A stretch of DNA of 13,189 nt from CAIOHW01 sp046317855 (GTDB lineage: Bacteria; Bdellovibrionota; UBA1018): positions 1 to 13,189 of the forward strand of contig JBKCVM010000115.1 of assembly GCA_046317855.1 (NCBI GenBank). The letters are read 5' to 3'. The first letter of the stretch is position 1. Each line of letters begins with the position of its first letter. The notes under the pieces were generated by a model. That model was not told the DNA's origin. It did not search any database and worked only from the letters and a program-made list of their open reading frames with translations. Made by a program: the position numbers and the translations under genes. Below are positions 1 through 7,637 of the stretch, piece after piece.

Positions 1-1
1 G

Positions 2-511
2 CGCAGGCTCCTGGGCTGGTCGCAGCAGCGACTGGCCGAGCAGTCCGGGCTCAGCCTTCCTGCCATCCAGATCCTTGAGTCCGGACGCGGCAATCCGGCC
101 TGGAGCACGGTCGTTGCGGTTGCCGGTGCCCTTGGGCTTGAAGTCGGCATTTCGGTACGGCCGCCGGAGGCTCATGAGCTCGTCAGGATCGGAGCGCCGC
201 TTTCGGGGCCTGGGCTCCGGGCGGGCAGTGGACGCACCTTGGGTGGATTTCAAAAGTGGTTTGAACTGGCGTGTCGGGTTGCCGCCCGGGCTTCGGCACT
301 GGGAGCCGGGCGTGAGCGGGAGGCTCTGGCCGGGCTTTTCATGGCCGTTCGCGATCACTATCCATCCGTGTTTGCCCGCCTGGTCCGCGCGCCGGGGGTG
401 GCTGGGTTTACGGGCTCACTGGAGCGGGAGTTTCCGGCGGACAGTGCTGGCAGGGGCAGGATGCTCAAGCTCAGGCGGCTCGCACTCCAGAGGATTTCCC
501 AATGGCTGTAA
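2..511 (+). CDS. XRE-family helix-turn-helix protein, 5' truncated (likely antitoxin or repressor)
   Basis: Reading frame 2 is open from the window edge to TAA at 509-511, giving 169 visible residues; the start lies outside the window. Visible residues 1-52 read as a lambda-repressor/XRE helix-turn-helix: WSQQRLAEQSGLS is the recognition-helix region, followed by the ILESGRGNP turn and the WSTVVAVAGALGLE helix. Residues 60-169 are a Gly/Arg-rich linker and then a mostly helical C-terminal part (ACRVAARASALGAG, the DHYPSVFARLV stretch, and a basic LKLRRLALQRIS end) that I do not recognise. The gene overlaps the downstream nucleotidyltransferase gene by 10 bases, so the two are probably translationally coupled. 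By analogy with known XRE/nucleotidyltransferase pairs it would bind DNA and may neutralise or repress its partner; that role is inference. An internal ATG at 239 in the same frame would skip the DNA-binding domain and is unlikely to be the start. GC is high (44 of 60 in bases 181-240). Confidence 0.8.
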   Translation, partial: RRLLGWSQQRLAEQSGLSLPAIQILESGRGNPAWSTVVAVAGALGLEVGISVRPPEAHELVRIGAPLSGPGLRAGSGRTLGGFQKWFELACRVAARASALGAGREREALAGLFMAVRDHYPSVFARLVRAPGVAGFTGSLEREFPADSAGRGRMLKLRRLALQRISQWL

Positions 512-1068
512 ATGCGGCGTCCAAGGCAGCAAAAAAACTGATCGCCGAGGCGCTCAAGACCCTGGAGGGGGATTGGGTGCTGGTGGGCGGGGCCCTGATG
601 CTGGTGCTCGGGGCCGGCAAGCGCGCCACCCAGGACATCGACCTCGTTGCGCTGGATGAGGGTGCTGGCGCCTCGCAGCAGCTCAGGCTCTTCGAACTTG
701 CTGAAAAACTGGGCCTTCCGGTGGAGGCCGTCAATTCGGCCGCGGGCTACTTTTTACGAAAGATCCGGGGGTACCGAGCCGGGCTTGAACTCATGGCAGA
801 GGGCAAAAGGGTCCGGATCTACAGGCCCAATCCCGCCTTGTATCTCAAGCTCAAGGCGGCCCGCCTGACGGAGTCCGACCTGCAGGATTGCCTGTCCATG
901 CTGGAGTGGGCCCGTCGCAAGGCTCCTGCAGAACTCGAACGCTGCCTGCCTGATCTGGATCGATTCTCCCGCTCGCTTGAAGCCGGGACCGATGCGCGAG
1001 GAGCGAGGCTCAGAGTGCTTGTAAAAGCCATTCACGACCTGCTTGCCTCCCGCCCGCAATCCAGATAG
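502..1068 (+). CDS. Nucleotidyltransferase-fold protein (toxin-like; DUF6036/AbiEii-like)
   Basis: This 188-residue protein starts at an ATG inside the end of the XRE gene, with AGAGG at 489-493 as a likely ribosome site. Residues 26-48 carry the signature of the DNA polymerase beta-type nucleotidyltransferase superfamily: a strand ending in G29-G30, a helix, then T43-Q-D45-I-D47, where D45 and D47 would be the metal-binding pair. Further on, PALYLKLKAARLTESDLQDC (111-130) resembles the Lys plus KxxR...D..D segment of AbiEii/DUF6036-type proteins, which are often annotated as toxins of two-gene systems. A third catalytic carboxylate is not obvious to me. Family members transfer nucleotides to RNA or proteins, but the substrate here cannot be told. 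Alternative readings are an orphan housekeeping nucleotidyltransferase or an inactive relative. High GC (42 of 60 in bases 541-600) matches its partner rather than the later genes. Confidence 0.78.
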   Translation: MAVNAASKAAKKLIAEALKTLEGDWVLVGGALMLVLGAGKRATQDIDLVALDEGAGASQQLRLFELAEKLGLPVEAVNSAAGYFLRKIRGYRAGLELMAEGKRVRIYRPNPALYLKLKAARLTESDLQDCLSMLEWARRKAPAELERCLPDLDRFSRSLEAGTDARGARLRVLVKAIHDLLASRPQSR

Positions 1069-1081
1069 GCCCTAGGACCAA

Positions 1082-2626
1082 ATGTCAGCCCAAAGCGAGC
1101 CCAAATCTTTTTATATCAAGACTTTTGGTTGTCAGATGAATGTCGCCGACTCTGAGCGCATGGCGGCCCTGCTTGCCGAAAAAGGCATGAGCGCGGCCTC
1201 AGCTGCAAACGAGGCAGATCTGATCCTGATCAATGGGTGCACGGTGCGCGAAAAGGCGGTGCACAAAGCGCTCTCTCAGCTCGGCGTCTACAATCACGAA
1301 AATGAGCGCACGGGCCGCCAGCAGATGATCGGCATCGGCGGCTGCGTCGGGCAGCTCGACAAGCAGGCCTTGTTCAAGAAGGCTCCGTCCCTTGATTTTG
1401 TTTTTGGCACCGACACGATCGATTCGCTCCCTGAAATCGTGCACCGTGTGGCGCACGGTGAGCGGCACGTAGTGTACGCCGATTTTGACAAGAGCATGGA
1501 CTACTCAACCGAGACCAAAGTTCATGGCGCCAAGGCTCAAGCTTTCGTCAATATTATGAAAGGCTGCGACAAGTACTGCACCTACTGCATCGTGCCCTTC
1601 ACCCGCGGAAAAGAAAAATCCCGCACGATCGACGAGGTGCTCAGCGACCTGGCAAGGCTGGTCGCCACCGGAGTGCGCGAAGTGACGCTGCTTGGCCAGA
1701 ACGTCAACAGCTTTGGTAAGGGAAACGAAAACACCCGTCTTCGAGAACCACGCGAGCTCCATAATCAAATCGGCAAGGTGGGCCCGCGCGAGGGTGAAGA
1801 AAATTTTCCGATGCTCCTCAGGGCCATCGATGAGGACCCCAGGCTCGCAAAGCTTAAGCGAGTGCGCTTCACTTCTAGCCATCCGCTGGATTTCAGCGAC
1901 GAGCTCATCGAGTGCTACCAGCCGGCAGAAAAGGGCGGAGTGGCCAAGCTCTCTCCTCACTTGCACCTTCCGGTGCAGAGCGGGTCAAATGCCGTGCTCC
2001 AAAAAATGGGCCGACATCACAAAATTGAAGGCTATATCGCGCAGATGGATCGCCTTCGCGAAATCTGCCCGGACGTTGGGCTTTCGACCGACCTGATTGT
2101 TGGATTTCCGACCGAGACGGAGTTTGATTTCGAGGAAACTCTTAAGCTCTTGGACCGCGTGCAGTACGACAACATCTACGCATTTGCCTACAGCCCTCGC
2201 CCGGGAACTCGCGCATCCAAGATGCAGGACGACGTTCCGGCCAAAGTCAAGAACGAGAGGCTCAATCGCCTGCTCAAGCACCAGCTGGAGATTGCTCAAA
2301 AACGCTACGCCGCACGCATCGGCAAGGTGATGGAGATCCTGGTCGAAGGTGAAGCCAAGAACCAGATTTTGCTCAACGAGGCTCGCGCGCAGGCAAGAGC
2401 CGGCGAGGGCGCGCGCGTTTGGACCGGACGTACTGGCTGCGGACGCGTCGTGAATTTCGTCAACAACTCGCCCCGCTCGCTCATCGGACGTTTTTTGGAC
2501 GTCAAGATCACCGCCGCAAGTTCGCTTGCGCTTCAGGGCGAGCTTGTTCACGACGCGTTTGCTGCTGAAGCGGCTTCCGAAGCGGCTACCTATTCTGCCC
2601 CCATTTCATCCGAGATCGTGGGCTAA
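1082..2626 (+). CDS. miaB: tRNA-2-methylthio-N6-dimethylallyladenosine synthase (MiaB)
   Basis: MiaB is a radical-SAM methylthiotransferase that converts i6A37 to ms2i6A37 in tRNAs reading UNN codons, in the cytosol. All parts are visible. The N-terminal MTTase domain has the three cluster cysteines C17 (KTFGCQMN), C53 (NGCTVREKA) and C88 (GGCVGQ). The radical-SAM domain has C162, C166 and C169 (KGCDKYCTYC) followed by IVPFTRG, and LLGQNVNSFG matches the family. A C-terminal TRAM domain runs from about 412 to 487 (ILVEG, TGRTGCGRVVNF). At 514 residues it is longer than the usual 440-475; the excess lies in a polar insert at about 214-240 of the radical-SAM domain, a charged insert at about 427-445 inside TRAM, and a short tail after 490. 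The start ATG is 13 bases after the nucleotidyltransferase stop, with only a weak AGGA (1074-1077). It leads the housekeeping run through dnaE. MtaB and RimO are excluded by the GCQMN and REKA motifs. Confidence 0.96.
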   Translation: MSAQSEPKSFYIKTFGCQMNVADSERMAALLAEKGMSAASAANEADLILINGCTVREKAVHKALSQLGVYNHENERTGRQQMIGIGGCVGQLDKQALFKKAPSLDFVFGTDTIDSLPEIVHRVAHGERHVVYADFDKSMDYSTETKVHGAKAQAFVNIMKGCDKYCTYCIVPFTRGKEKSRTIDEVLSDLARLVATGVREVTLLGQNVNSFGKGNENTRLREPRELHNQIGKVGPREGEENFPMLLRAIDEDPRLAKLKRVRFTSSHPLDFSDELIECYQPAEKGGVAKLSPHLHLPVQSGSNAVLQKMGRHHKIEGYIAQMDRLREICPDVGLSTDLIVGFPTETEFDFEETLKLLDRVQYDNIYAFAYSPRPGTRASKMQDDVPAKVKNERLNRLLKHQLEIAQKRYAARIGKVMEILVEGEAKNQILLNEARAQARAGEGARVWTGRTGCGRVVNFVNNSPRSLIGRFLDVKITAASSLALQGELVHDAFAAEAASEAATYSAPISSEIVG

Positions 2627-2633
2627 GGGGGAG
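2627..2633 (+). promoter_or_regulatory. Ribosome binding site that sets the GTG start of the gamma-carbonic anhydrase gene
   Basis: GGGGGAG lies directly after the miaB stop codon and 6 bases before GTG at 2640. It supports that GTG over the ATG at 2526, which would put about 100 bases of overlap inside miaB. Confidence 0.6.
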
Positions 2634-2639
2634 TCTCGC

Positions 2640-3173
2640 GTGGCCATTCTACCTCATCACGGAAGAACTCCCCTGATCTCGGCCGACGTGTTTATCGCGC
2701 CCTCCGCTGATGTGATCGGCGAAGTGACGATTGGTGCGCAGAGCTCGGTTTGGTTTCAAGTCGTCATTCGGGGAGACGTGCACACGATTCAAATCGGAGA
2801 GCGCACCAATATCCAGGATCATAGCTGTCTGCATGTCACCCGAAAGCGCTCTCCCCTTAAAGTGGGCAGTGACTGCACGATCGGCCACCGAGTGACGCTT
2901 CATGGATGCACGATCCAGGACCGCGTGCTGGTCGGAATGGGTGCTATCATCATGGACGACGCAGTCATCGAAGACGACTGCATCATTGCTGCCGGCGCCC
3001 TGGTGACCCAGAATACCCGCATTCCAGCTGGGAGCTTGGCCATGGGGAGCCCGGCCCGCGTGGTCCGGCCCCTCAAGAAGGAAGAGCTGGAATTCCTGCG
3101 CGCAAGCGCTCAGAATTACGTTAACGATGCAGCACAGTACTCCGCCCAACTCACGCAGCCCATCGCGCCCTAA
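2640..3173 (+). CDS. Gamma-class carbonic anhydrase-like left-handed beta-helix protein (YrdA/PaaY type)
   Basis: This 177-residue protein is typical in length for the family. Its imperfect hexapeptide repeats form a left-handed beta-helix (ADVIGEVTIGAQSSVW, then repeated V/I-G-x-x turns), followed by a C-terminal amphipathic helix from about 143 that packs on the trimer. The zinc/iron site of gamma carbonic anhydrases is complete: H65 (CLHV), H83 (TIGHRV) and H88 (TLHGC). The structural R44-G-D46 and Q59-D60 are also present, so metal binding and CO2 hydration are plausible. Many YrdA/CaiE/PaaY relatives keep these residues yet have other or unknown roles, including thioesterase activity for PaaY, so the physiological reaction is open. 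I chose the GTG start because it follows a good ribosome site and gives the family N terminus (ILPHHGRTPLIS); an ATG at 2526 would add 38 unrelated residues. It sits 13 bases after miaB, and the next gene overlaps or abuts its end. Confidence 0.92.
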   Translation: MAILPHHGRTPLISADVFIAPSADVIGEVTIGAQSSVWFQVVIRGDVHTIQIGERTNIQDHSCLHVTRKRSPLKVGSDCTIGHRVTLHGCTIQDRVLVGMGAIIMDDAVIEDDCIIAAGALVTQNTRIPAGSLAMGSPARVVRPLKKEELEFLRASAQNYVNDAAQYSAQLTQPIAP

Positions 3174-3897
3174 TGTGCAGACCTCTGCAGGCACGCCTCG
3201 CAATCAGACTCAGAATCGCTACTTTCAAAGGCCCAAGGTGTTTGCTCTTTTTCCGCGTCTTTTGCTTCCGGCAGTAGGGGCCTATTTCTTAGCTTTCGTT
3301 GCGATGGGGATGATTGCTCAGAGCCCCGAGATTCAAGCGGTGGCTCATAAGCATATTCCGATGAGTCCCTCGCCTCACGCCATTCGAGGTTCTGCTCTTG
3401 AGGCTGCGCGCGATTTGCAGGGGCTTGTTTGGCACTATCTCACGCATCAGCCTGAGGTCTGCACTGAGGGTAGGGCCATCAATGAGTTTCAGCGCAGCCA
3501 GTGCCGAGAGTTTGCATCGAGGCTTCAGACCTTGGGCTGGCTTGCAGTCCTTCCGTTGGGTGTGGCGGCGTTTGTGGGTTTTTTCTTTTTTGATGGAGTG
3601 CGGCTCAGGTTTGCCAGGGCCCGCGCCCGTCTCAGGGACGGACCTGCTTACGGAAGAGGGGTGGTGACGCACCCCGCCAATGGACCTTCTGATTTTTTTT
3701 CGTGGTGGCTGGGCGTGACTCCCATCACGGTTCAGGGGGCTGAAGGGCGCCAGATCGTGGCCTATCTGCCGCCTGAGATGCCGATGCCGCAGCCCGGTGC
3801 TCAGGTCACCCTTTTTGAGTGGGGAAAGTGGGGTGGCAAAAAGCGTTACTTTGCCGTTCTTTACGCCCCCCATCTGGCGGTGCTACACGGGGCTTGA
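3127..3897 (+). CDS. Two-helix inner-membrane protein of unknown function
   Basis: I do not recognise this 256-residue protein. It has a polar, Ser/Pro/Asn-rich start, a hydrophobic segment at about 39-64 (FALFPRLLLPAVGAYFLAFV), a 70-residue loop with C112 and C126, and a second hydrophobic segment at about 136-156. An Arg-rich stretch follows (RLRFARARARLRD), then a 90-residue soluble tail with GVTPITV and EWGKWGGKKRYF. The basic stretch after helix 2 suggests cytoplasmic N and C termini and a periplasmic loop whose two cysteines could form a disulfide. The start is uncertain. ATG 3127 overlaps the previous gene by 47 bases; GTG 3175 would begin just after the previous stop; GTG 3238 has AAAGG six bases upstream and would begin at helix 1. 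It ends 9 bases before dnaE, so it probably shares the transcript. A run of eight T at 3693-3700 is intact in frame. Confidence 0.75.
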   Translation: MQHSTPPNSRSPSRPNVQTSAGTPRNQTQNRYFQRPKVFALFPRLLLPAVGAYFLAFVAMGMIAQSPEIQAVAHKHIPMSPSPHAIRGSALEAARDLQGLVWHYLTHQPEVCTEGRAINEFQRSQCREFASRLQTLGWLAVLPLGVAAFVGFFFFDGVRLRFARARARLRDGPAYGRGVVTHPANGPSDFFSWWLGVTPITVQGAEGRQIVAYLPPEMPMPQPGAQVTLFEWGKWGGKKRYFAVLYAPHLAVLHGA

Positions 3898-3906
3898 GTA
3901 CCCCCG

Positions 3907-6900
3907 ATGTCCTTTGTTCATCTTCACCTGCACACGCAGTACAGTCTGCTTGAGGGATCCATTCGCCCGGAGGCGCTCTTTGGGAGAGTGAAAGAGCTCG
4001 GAATGTCTGCAGTCGCGATCACCGACTCGCAGAATCTCTTTGGAGCGGTCGATTTTTATTTTCGTGCAAAAGACGCCGGAATCCAGCCCATCATCGGGTG
4101 TGAGCTTCATTGTGCTGCGCAGCTCCCGCCCGTTGCAGGGACAGGATCCGCAGCCGGAGGGCCTGTCTCTGGGGCCGCGCGCCAAACCGACTTTGGCCCC
4201 AAATTTCATACTCTGGTTGCGCTCTGCAAAGACCTCACTGGCTACAGAAACCTCTGTCGCATCGTGACCGAGGCCTACACTCAGGCTGCTGCAAAAAATC
4301 GCGCGCAAGCGGGCCAAAAAGGGGCTCTTCCCGTACGAGCGCTCGTGGACCGGGCCATGCTCGAAAAATGGGGCGAGGGTCTGGTTCTTCTTTCGGGAGG
4401 TCTTCGAGGCGAGATTCCGTATCGTATTTTATTTGGTGACAAAGAGGGTGCCACCGAGCTGATCCAATGGTTCAAGCGTCGCTTCAAAGACGACTTTTAT
4501 CTTGAGATCCAAGACACCGGAATTCCGGAACAAGATCTCATCAACGATGAGTTGTCCACTCTCGGAGCTCGCCTTGGAGTGAAGCTCGTGGGCACCTCCA
4601 ACTGCCACTATCTCAAGCCTGAGGACGCCGAAGCGCAAGAAGTGCTTCAGTGTATTGAGGCTGCAAAGAATCTCGACTTTGATCGACCCAAGAGCTTGGT
4701 GCCAGCAGAGTACTGGGTCAAGCCGCCGGAGCTCATGCGCGAGCGCCTGCAACGCTTTCCGGGAGCGTGCGATCACACGCTCGAGATCGCTGAAAAGTGC
4801 AAGCTTGCCTTCAAGTTCAAGGACGAAAAAGGAAAGCAGATCTACCACCTGCCTGACTTCAGGCCGGAGGGCGTGGCCAAGGGTGAGCCCTTTGATACGG
4901 TGGCGTACTTTAAGCAAGAGGCGCGCAAGGGGTTGGCCGAGCGTTTTGCCGAGCCGGCATTCGAAAAGACGGTGAGCCAGCCCGACTGGGCGGAGAACAA
5001 GCGCGTCTATGAGGCGCGTTTGGAAGACGAGCTTGCGATGATCGAAAAGACCGGATTTTCTGGCTACTTTTTGATCGTTGCGGATTTCATCGGCTGGGCA
5101 AAAAAACAGGGCATCCCCGTGGGCCCCGGTCGCGGATCAGGCGCGGGCTCGCTCGTTGCGTACTCGCTCAAGATCACTGACATCGATCCCATTCCGTTCA
5201 ACTTGCTTTTCGAGCGCTTCATCAATCCCGAGCGCATCAGCATGCCGGACTTCGATATCGACTTCTGCCAAGACCGCCGCGGCGAAGTGATCGACTACGT
5301 GGGGCGAAAGTACGGAAGCGACAACGTCGTCCAGATCATCACTTTTGGAAAGCTTCAGGCCAAGGCCTGCGTCAAAGACGTGGGCCGCGTCCTGGGCCTC
5401 TCGTTTGCTGAAACCGACCAGATCACCAAGCTCTTTCCGGACGTACTCAACATTGAAATCGCCGAGGCGATCGCGCAGGAGCCCCGCCTCAAGGAGCGCA
5501 TGGACGCCGATCCCAAGGTGGCCAAGGTCATGGAGTACGCCCTTGCGCTCGAAGGCCTTTACCGCAACGCAGGCATCCACGCCGCGGGCGTCATCATCAC
5601 CGAAGAGCCTGTCGTCAACACCTGCGCCCTTTACGTGGGTAAAGATGGGGATGTCGTCACCCAGTTTGATAAAGATTTTGCCGAAAAAATCGGCCTAGTG
5701 AAGTTCGACTTTTTGGGTCTCAAGACTCTCACCGTGATCGACAACGCAGTCAAACTCGTGCGCCAGACGGCTGATCCCGGCTCGCCCGAAGCATCGTTCG
5801 ATCTCGCGCGAATGAATTACAGTGATCCCGAAGTCTACAAGCTCATCAGTTCTGGCGACACCGACGGTGTGTTCCAGGTCGAAAGCTCCGGCATGAAGGA
5901 CCTCTGCCAGCGCATCCAGCCCGGAAACCTCGAGGACATCACGGCCATCAATGCGCTCTATCGTCCGGGCCCGCTTTCCTCCGGAATGGTGGATGACTTT
6001 ATTGACCGCAAGCACGGGCGCAAGCCCATCACTTATGAAGTCGAGCAGCTGGCTCCCATCCTAAAAGACACCTACGGAGTCATTGTCTACCAAGAGCAGG
6101 TCATGCAGATCGCCCGTGAGCTTGCTGGCTACTCTCTCGGACAAGCCGACCTGCTCCGGCGCGCGATGGGTAAAAAGAAGGCCGACGAAATGGCCAAGCA
6201 CAGCGAGATCTTTGTTAAAGGTGCCACCGAGAAGGGTCTCGATCCCGTAAAGTCAAAAGGCATCTTTGATCTGATGGCAATGTTTGCCGAATACGGCTTC
6301 AACAAATCGCACTCGGCCGCCTACGGCGTGCTGACCTACCAGACGGCCTACCTCAAGCATTACTATCCAGCAGAGTTCATGGCGGCGCTCATGACGACTG
6401 AAATGGACGCTACAGAAAAGCTCACCAAATATATTGCCGACGCGCGTGCCCACGGCATCCAGGTGCTCACTCCCGACGTCAACCGCTCCGAGCGCAAGTT
6501 CAGTGTCGAGCGACTTTTAGACGGCCCGCAGGCCGGGCAAAAGGCCATCCGATTTGGCCTTGAAGCCATCAAGGGAGTGGGGGGCTCTGCAGTGGATGCC
6601 CTGATGGAGGCAAGGCGTGAAAAGCCCTTCAAAGGCGTCGTCGATTTCTGCAAGCGGGTTTCCACTCGCAAAGCCAACAAAAAGGTTCTTGAGTCGCTCA
6701 CCATTGCCGGCGCCTTTGACGCCATTGCTGAAACCAATCGCGCCTCGATCCATGCTTCTTTAGAGAAAGTGATCGAACACGCGGCCGACGAGCAAGCAGA
6801 GCGTGAGCGCGGCCAGAACTCGCTTTTTGATGCCTTTGGCTCGGACGAAGTGAAGCTCGTGAGCAGCGGCGCCTCAAACCTCTTCACCCAGGTGGCCGAC

Positions 6901-7635
6901 TGGCCGGAGTCCAAGCGACTGACGCTCGAAAAACAGGTGGTCGGGTTTTACGTCTCGGGCCATCCCATGGAGCGCTGGCAGCGGGTGGCTGAGGACTGGC
7001 TGGGTTGGAGTGTCTCCAGGCTCAAAAAAGCCGCCGAAGACAAGGCCGCTCAGCGCGCCAAAAACCCTGCAGCAGCTGCCGCGCAGGGCTCAGTGGGTCC
7101 AGACGGCCGCTATCAGCGAGCCCCCAAAACTGAGGTCAAGCTCTGCGGCCTTCTGGGCGACATGCGCGAGGTCATGACCAAAAAAGGCTCGCGCATGGCC
7201 TTTGGCCAGATCGAGGACCTCGAGGGCAAGCTCGAAGTGGTCTTCTTTCCAGAGGCTTACACTCAGCTCGGAGAGGCCATTAAGCGGGCGACCAGTGAAG
7301 CGGTCGCCGTGGTGCTCACGGGAGAAGTAGAGTTTACTGAAGAGTCCCCTAAGATCCTCGCCAAGGCCATCGAGTGGGCCGAAGAAGCCCATCAGGGACG
7401 TGTCGAGCGGGTGACGCTCAAGCTCAATCCAAGTGAGACGAGTCCTGAGCAAATGCGTGAGCTGAAACAGGGCTTGCTCTCGCACCGGGGTAAGTGCCCC
7501 GTCACGATTGAGTTCAGTGATCCACGGTTCAGGACAAAGCTTGCGCTTCCGGCCACCGTGAAAGTGAGCGGTACACCGCAGATGGCTCAGGCCATCAATC
7601 GGATCTTTGGCAAGACCGTGGTGTCATTAGGTTAG
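3907..7635 (+). CDS. dnaE: DNA polymerase III alpha subunit (replicative polymerase)
   Basis: This is the catalytic subunit of the replicative holoenzyme, 1242 residues against about 1160 in E. coli. An N-terminal PHP domain spans about 1-270 (FVHLHLHTQYS, then ITDSQNLFG). The palm follows, with the GPGRGSG motif at 406-412, catalytic D448 and D450 in PDFDIDF, and the third aspartate D601 in KFDFLGLKTL. The fingers and YGFNKSHSAAYGVLTYQTAYLK-type region come next (split here: YGFNKSHS, then AAYGVLTYQ). The helix-hairpin-helix is near 884-894 (AIKGVGGSA), and a QNSLF clamp-binding motif sits at 970-974. An Ala-rich linker at about 1047-1070 precedes the OB domain from about 1075. A Gly/Ala/Pro-rich insert interrupts the PHP domain at about 70-98. 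The PHP metal site looks incomplete, so proofreading is probably supplied by a separate exonuclease. The ATG lies 9 bases after the membrane-protein stop, with no strong Shine-Dalgarno, which suggests transcription from upstream. Confidence 0.98.
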   Translation: MSFVHLHLHTQYSLLEGSIRPEALFGRVKELGMSAVAITDSQNLFGAVDFYFRAKDAGIQPIIGCELHCAAQLPPVAGTGSAAGGPVSGAARQTDFGPKFHTLVALCKDLTGYRNLCRIVTEAYTQAAAKNRAQAGQKGALPVRALVDRAMLEKWGEGLVLLSGGLRGEIPYRILFGDKEGATELIQWFKRRFKDDFYLEIQDTGIPEQDLINDELSTLGARLGVKLVGTSNCHYLKPEDAEAQEVLQCIEAAKNLDFDRPKSLVPAEYWVKPPELMRERLQRFPGACDHTLEIAEKCKLAFKFKDEKGKQIYHLPDFRPEGVAKGEPFDTVAYFKQEARKGLAERFAEPAFEKTVSQPDWAENKRVYEARLEDELAMIEKTGFSGYFLIVADFIGWAKKQGIPVGPGRGSGAGSLVAYSLKITDIDPIPFNLLFERFINPERISMPDFDIDFCQDRRGEVIDYVGRKYGSDNVVQIITFGKLQAKACVKDVGRVLGLSFAETDQITKLFPDVLNIEIAEAIAQEPRLKERMDADPKVAKVMEYALALEGLYRNAGIHAAGVIITEEPVVNTCALYVGKDGDVVTQFDKDFAEKIGLVKFDFLGLKTLTVIDNAVKLVRQTADPGSPEASFDLARMNYSDPEVYKLISSGDTDGVFQVESSGMKDLCQRIQPGNLEDITAINALYRPGPLSSGMVDDFIDRKHGRKPITYEVEQLAPILKDTYGVIVYQEQVMQIARELAGYSLGQADLLRRAMGKKKADEMAKHSEIFVKGATEKGLDPVKSKGIFDLMAMFAEYGFNKSHSAAYGVLTYQTAYLKHYYPAEFMAALMTTEMDATEKLTKYIADARAHGIQVLTPDVNRSERKFSVERLLDGPQAGQKAIRFGLEAIKGVGGSAVDALMEARREKPFKGVVDFCKRVSTRKANKKVLESLTIAGAFDAIAETNRASIHASLEKVIEHAADEQAERERGQNSLFDAFGSDEVKLVSSGASNLFTQVADWPESKRLTLEKQVVGFYVSGHPMERWQRVAEDWLGWSVSRLKKAAEDKAAQRAKNPAAAAAQGSVGPDGRYQRAPKTEVKLCGLLGDMREVMTKKGSRMAFGQIEDLEGKLEVVFFPEAYTQLGEAIKRATSEAVAVVLTGEVEFTEESPKILAKAIEWAEEAHQGRVERVTLKLNPSETSPEQMRELKQGLLSHRGKCPVTIEFSDPRFRTKLALPATVKVSGTPQMAQAINRIFGKTVVSLG

Positions 7636-7637
7636 AT

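Noticed and set aside
75..659. A 194-residue + strand frame over the XRE region
   Set aside because: It is Gly/Arg/Ser-rich with no motifs and overlaps both real frames; the frame-2 reading gives a clear HTH instead.
1985..2551. A long - strand open frame inside miaB
   Set aside because: It overlaps the MiaB reading, which has all signature cysteines; GC-rich coding DNA commonly yields such shadows.
2649..3203. A - strand frame of 184 residues opposite the gamma carbonic anhydrase
   Set aside because: It has no motifs and mirrors hexapeptide-repeat codons; the + strand is clearly coding.
3692..3700. T8 run as a frameshift or phase-variation site in the membrane protein
   Set aside because: The frame continues normally through it and one sequence cannot show variation.
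6363..6914. Long - strand frames inside dnaE (also 4429-4917 and 5137-5580)
   Set aside because: They are low-complexity shadows of the dnaE reading frame.
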